From contig JAJDXG010000023.1 of NCBI GenBank assembly GCA_022823365.1, positions 1 to 39,697 on the forward strand: a stretch of DNA of 39,697 bases. Reading direction: 5' to 3'. This document shows positions 38,453 through 39,697 of the stretch, piece by piece. Within the stretch, counting starts at the first letter, position 1; every line of letters starts with the position of its first letter. The translations under genes were made by a program, and so were the position numbers. The notes beneath the pieces are model-generated. The model saw only the letters and a program-made list of their open reading frames with translations. It was not told the origin of the DNA and did not search any database. This stretch comes from Gemmatimonadota bacterium. GTDB taxonomy: Bacteria; Gemmatimonadota; Gemmatimonadetes; Longimicrobiales; Gaopeijiaceae.

Positions 38453-39483
38453 TTGCCGCGGAAGAGGTCGATGATCTCCGCCACGGTCGCGTCGCCGATC
38501 CTGCGGGAGAGCTGCGCCTGGTAGACGTCCGCGACCGCCTCCAGGAAACGCGCCTTCTCTTCCTCGGAGAGATCGATGAGTTCGACACCCGCATCGCGCG
38601 CGATCTGAAGCCCGCGTGCCCCGGCGAGTTCGTACGCCTGCCCGCCCGACTCCGACAGCCAGGAGTCCGAGGCCTCGTCCAGCCAGCTCTGCTCCTCCGC
38701 GGATAGGGACTCGTAGGCGCCGCGGTTCATCAGCAGCGAAAAAGGAGTCGCGGAGAGGGGCAGCCACGTGGTGAGGTATTCGGCCGGCTCCTGCAACTGA
38801 TACGCGGAAATGCCCCCTGCGGTGATCACGACGCCGTCGATCACGCCCGTGTGCAGATTCTGCTGAATCTCCGAGACCGGCTGCATCACCGGGGTTGCTC
38901 CCAGTGCTTCGACAAAGGGCATTTCGATGCGCGACGAGACCCTGAGCTTGAGCCCCTGAAGGTCCTCGAGCCTTCGGACGGGCCTCTCGCGGGTGAGGAG
39001 CACGGGGGGAGTGGTGGACCACATCGCCAGGACCTTCGCCTCGTACTCCTCCTCGAGGGCCGGGCCGGCGCGCTGCAGCGCGGCCGTGCACTCGATCGCG
39101 CTGCCGCAGACCCCCGGATAGGCACTCAGCGTGGTCCTGGGGAACGTCACGGCCGTGTACCCCGGGATCACCATGGCTATGTCCGCCACCCCCTCGAGCA
39201 GCATGGAATAGTATCTCCGGGGATCGGAGCCGAGGGCGCCCCCCATGTACTCCGTCGCCGTCAGCCTGCCTCCCGACACCTGCGCCAGTCGTTCGGAGAA
39301 CGGGATCACGACCCCGGATCTGACGGTGCTGAGCGGCGGCACGAAATGCGCAAGGACAAGCGACCTGCTCCCCGGACGGCCATCCGCGGAAGGCGAACAC
39401 GCGGAGGCCACGAGAAGCAGGAGAGGGATCAGCGTGGCGATGCGAGCCGGCCGACGTCGACGTGAAGCAACACTCGAACGCAT
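38449..39483 (-). CDS. dctP: TRAP transporter solute-binding lipoprotein (DctP type)
   Basis: The start ATG 39483 is chosen because it gives a signal peptide directly; the frame extends to 39585 without protein-like content. The N-terminus 'MRSSVASRRRRPARIATLIP' + 'LLLLVASAC' ends in a lipobox cysteine. The 344-residue protein shows 'VLAHFVPPLSTV', 'GGRLTATEYMGGALGSDPRR', 'LEGVADIAMVIPGYTA', 'LEDLQGLKLRVSSR' (the L-x-D-(L/F)-x-G-x-K-(I/L)-R motif whose arginine binds the substrate carboxylate) and 'LHTGVIDGVVITAGGISAYQ'. It delivers an organic acid to DctQM. In the 214 bases upstream to the window edge I see no other gene; TAGACT near 39573-39578 (minus strand) could be a -10 element. Confidence 0.92.
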   Translation of the reverse strand: MRSSVASRRRRPARIATLIPLLLLVASACSPSADGRPGSRSLVLAHFVPPLSTVRSGVVIPFSERLAQVSGGRLTATEYMGGALGSDPRRYYSMLLEGVADIAMVIPGYTAVTFPRTTLSAYPGVCGSAIECTAALQRAGPALEEEYEAKVLAMWSTTPPVLLTRERPVRRLEDLQGLKLRVSSRIEMPFVEALGATPVMQPVSEIQQNLHTGVIDGVVITAGGISAYQLQEPAEYLTTWLPLSATPFSLLMNRGAYESLSAEEQSWLDEASDSWLSESGGQAYELAGARGLQIARDAGVELIDLSEEEKARFLEAVADVYQAQLSRRIGDATVAEIIDLFRGN

Positions 39484-39697
39484 CAGCGCCGTCCCCCCGC
39501 CTGCCGATCGGGGGCGACTCTCAGGGTGACGATGTCCACATTGCGAAACTGCTGGTGCCGGACGGGCAGAGTCTAGCGGATTCACATCTGATTGGGGTGA
39601 TTGAAGTTACGGGAACATACGATCCGGCTCCCGCTGGTTAGTTCCCGCCGATTGCGAAATCTCAGGCACGAGCCCTCCGGCGGTTTTCCAGAGCCGT

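Noticed and set aside
37907-39400. Single 497-codon frame ending in the TRAP small permease
   Set aside because: Only the last 181 residues resemble DctQ; the upstream part is a shadow of dctP, and a TTG start at 38452 overlapping the dctP stop explains the gene.

Overview
The window is high-GC bacterial DNA with densely packed genes, frequent ATGA/GTGA start-stop overlaps and many solute transporters. A C-terminal fragment that looks like a 6-bladed beta-propeller protein, a protein with a helical 'AAEEAGISPAFVDHAL' module followed by an SRPBCC-like domain, and repeated PIN/VapC-type toxin loci suggest Gemmatimonadota, possibly a marine or host-associated lineage. This is an inference from gene content; no rRNA or other phylogenetic marker is present. 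No tRNA, rRNA or CRISPR array was seen.

Positions 1-8300 are an accessory, defence-type region. It holds a propeller-protein tail, a small membrane protein, an antitoxin with a frameshifted C-terminus, and a PIN toxin gene cut off by the remains of an IS1595-type transposase. Next come a DNA methyltransferase fused to a C-terminal HNH nuclease domain, two decayed small genes, and a two-gene minus-strand operon (nuclease-like DUF1837 protein plus a 1134-residue Ski2-like helicase) that matches the Hachiman (HamAB) / AbpAB anti-phage architecture. The helicase/nuclease segment (about 4.0-8.3 kb) is visibly richer in A/T than the rest.

Positions 8300-19100 contain transport genes and wreckage. 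A frameshifted hypothetical gene and a decayed paralogue of a TctC protein precede an SLC13-type permease with four TrkA-C (RCK_C) domains. After an Rpn-type C-terminal remnant comes an intact tctC-tctB-tctA-MmgE/PrpD operon for uptake and metabolism of a carboxylate. Then follow a DUF433 antitoxin with a truncated partner toxin, a 5'-truncated rRNA-adenine-dimethyltransferase-like gene, and a hypothetical membrane protein.

Positions 19273-29676 look like one long catabolic operon. A peptide/nickel-type ABC transporter is split into two permeases at the start and two ATPases near the end. Enclosed between them are a glycosidase-like TIM-barrel protein, an amidohydrolase, a class I aminotransferase and a Gfo/Idh/MocA oxidoreductase. 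A FAD-linked sugar-lactone oxidase follows the ATPases. No substrate-binding protein is encoded in the window. The substrate is unknown; an amino-sugar, aminated polyol or peptide-like conjugate would fit. This is the best candidate here for an undescribed metabolic system.

Positions 29700-39697 hold a small membrane methyltransferase, an ArsR-type regulator with its own palindromic promoter followed by a double SRPBCC protein, an EamA transporter, a threonine/serine dehydratase-like enzyme, an amidase with a Tat-type lipoprotein, a toxin-antitoxin pair with an unusual two-domain antitoxin, and a complete TRAP transporter (large permease, small permease, binding lipoprotein).

Several broken frames differ from an intact frame by a single base, sometimes in short runs. 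They could be real decay or assembly errors, and this cannot be decided from one sequence.
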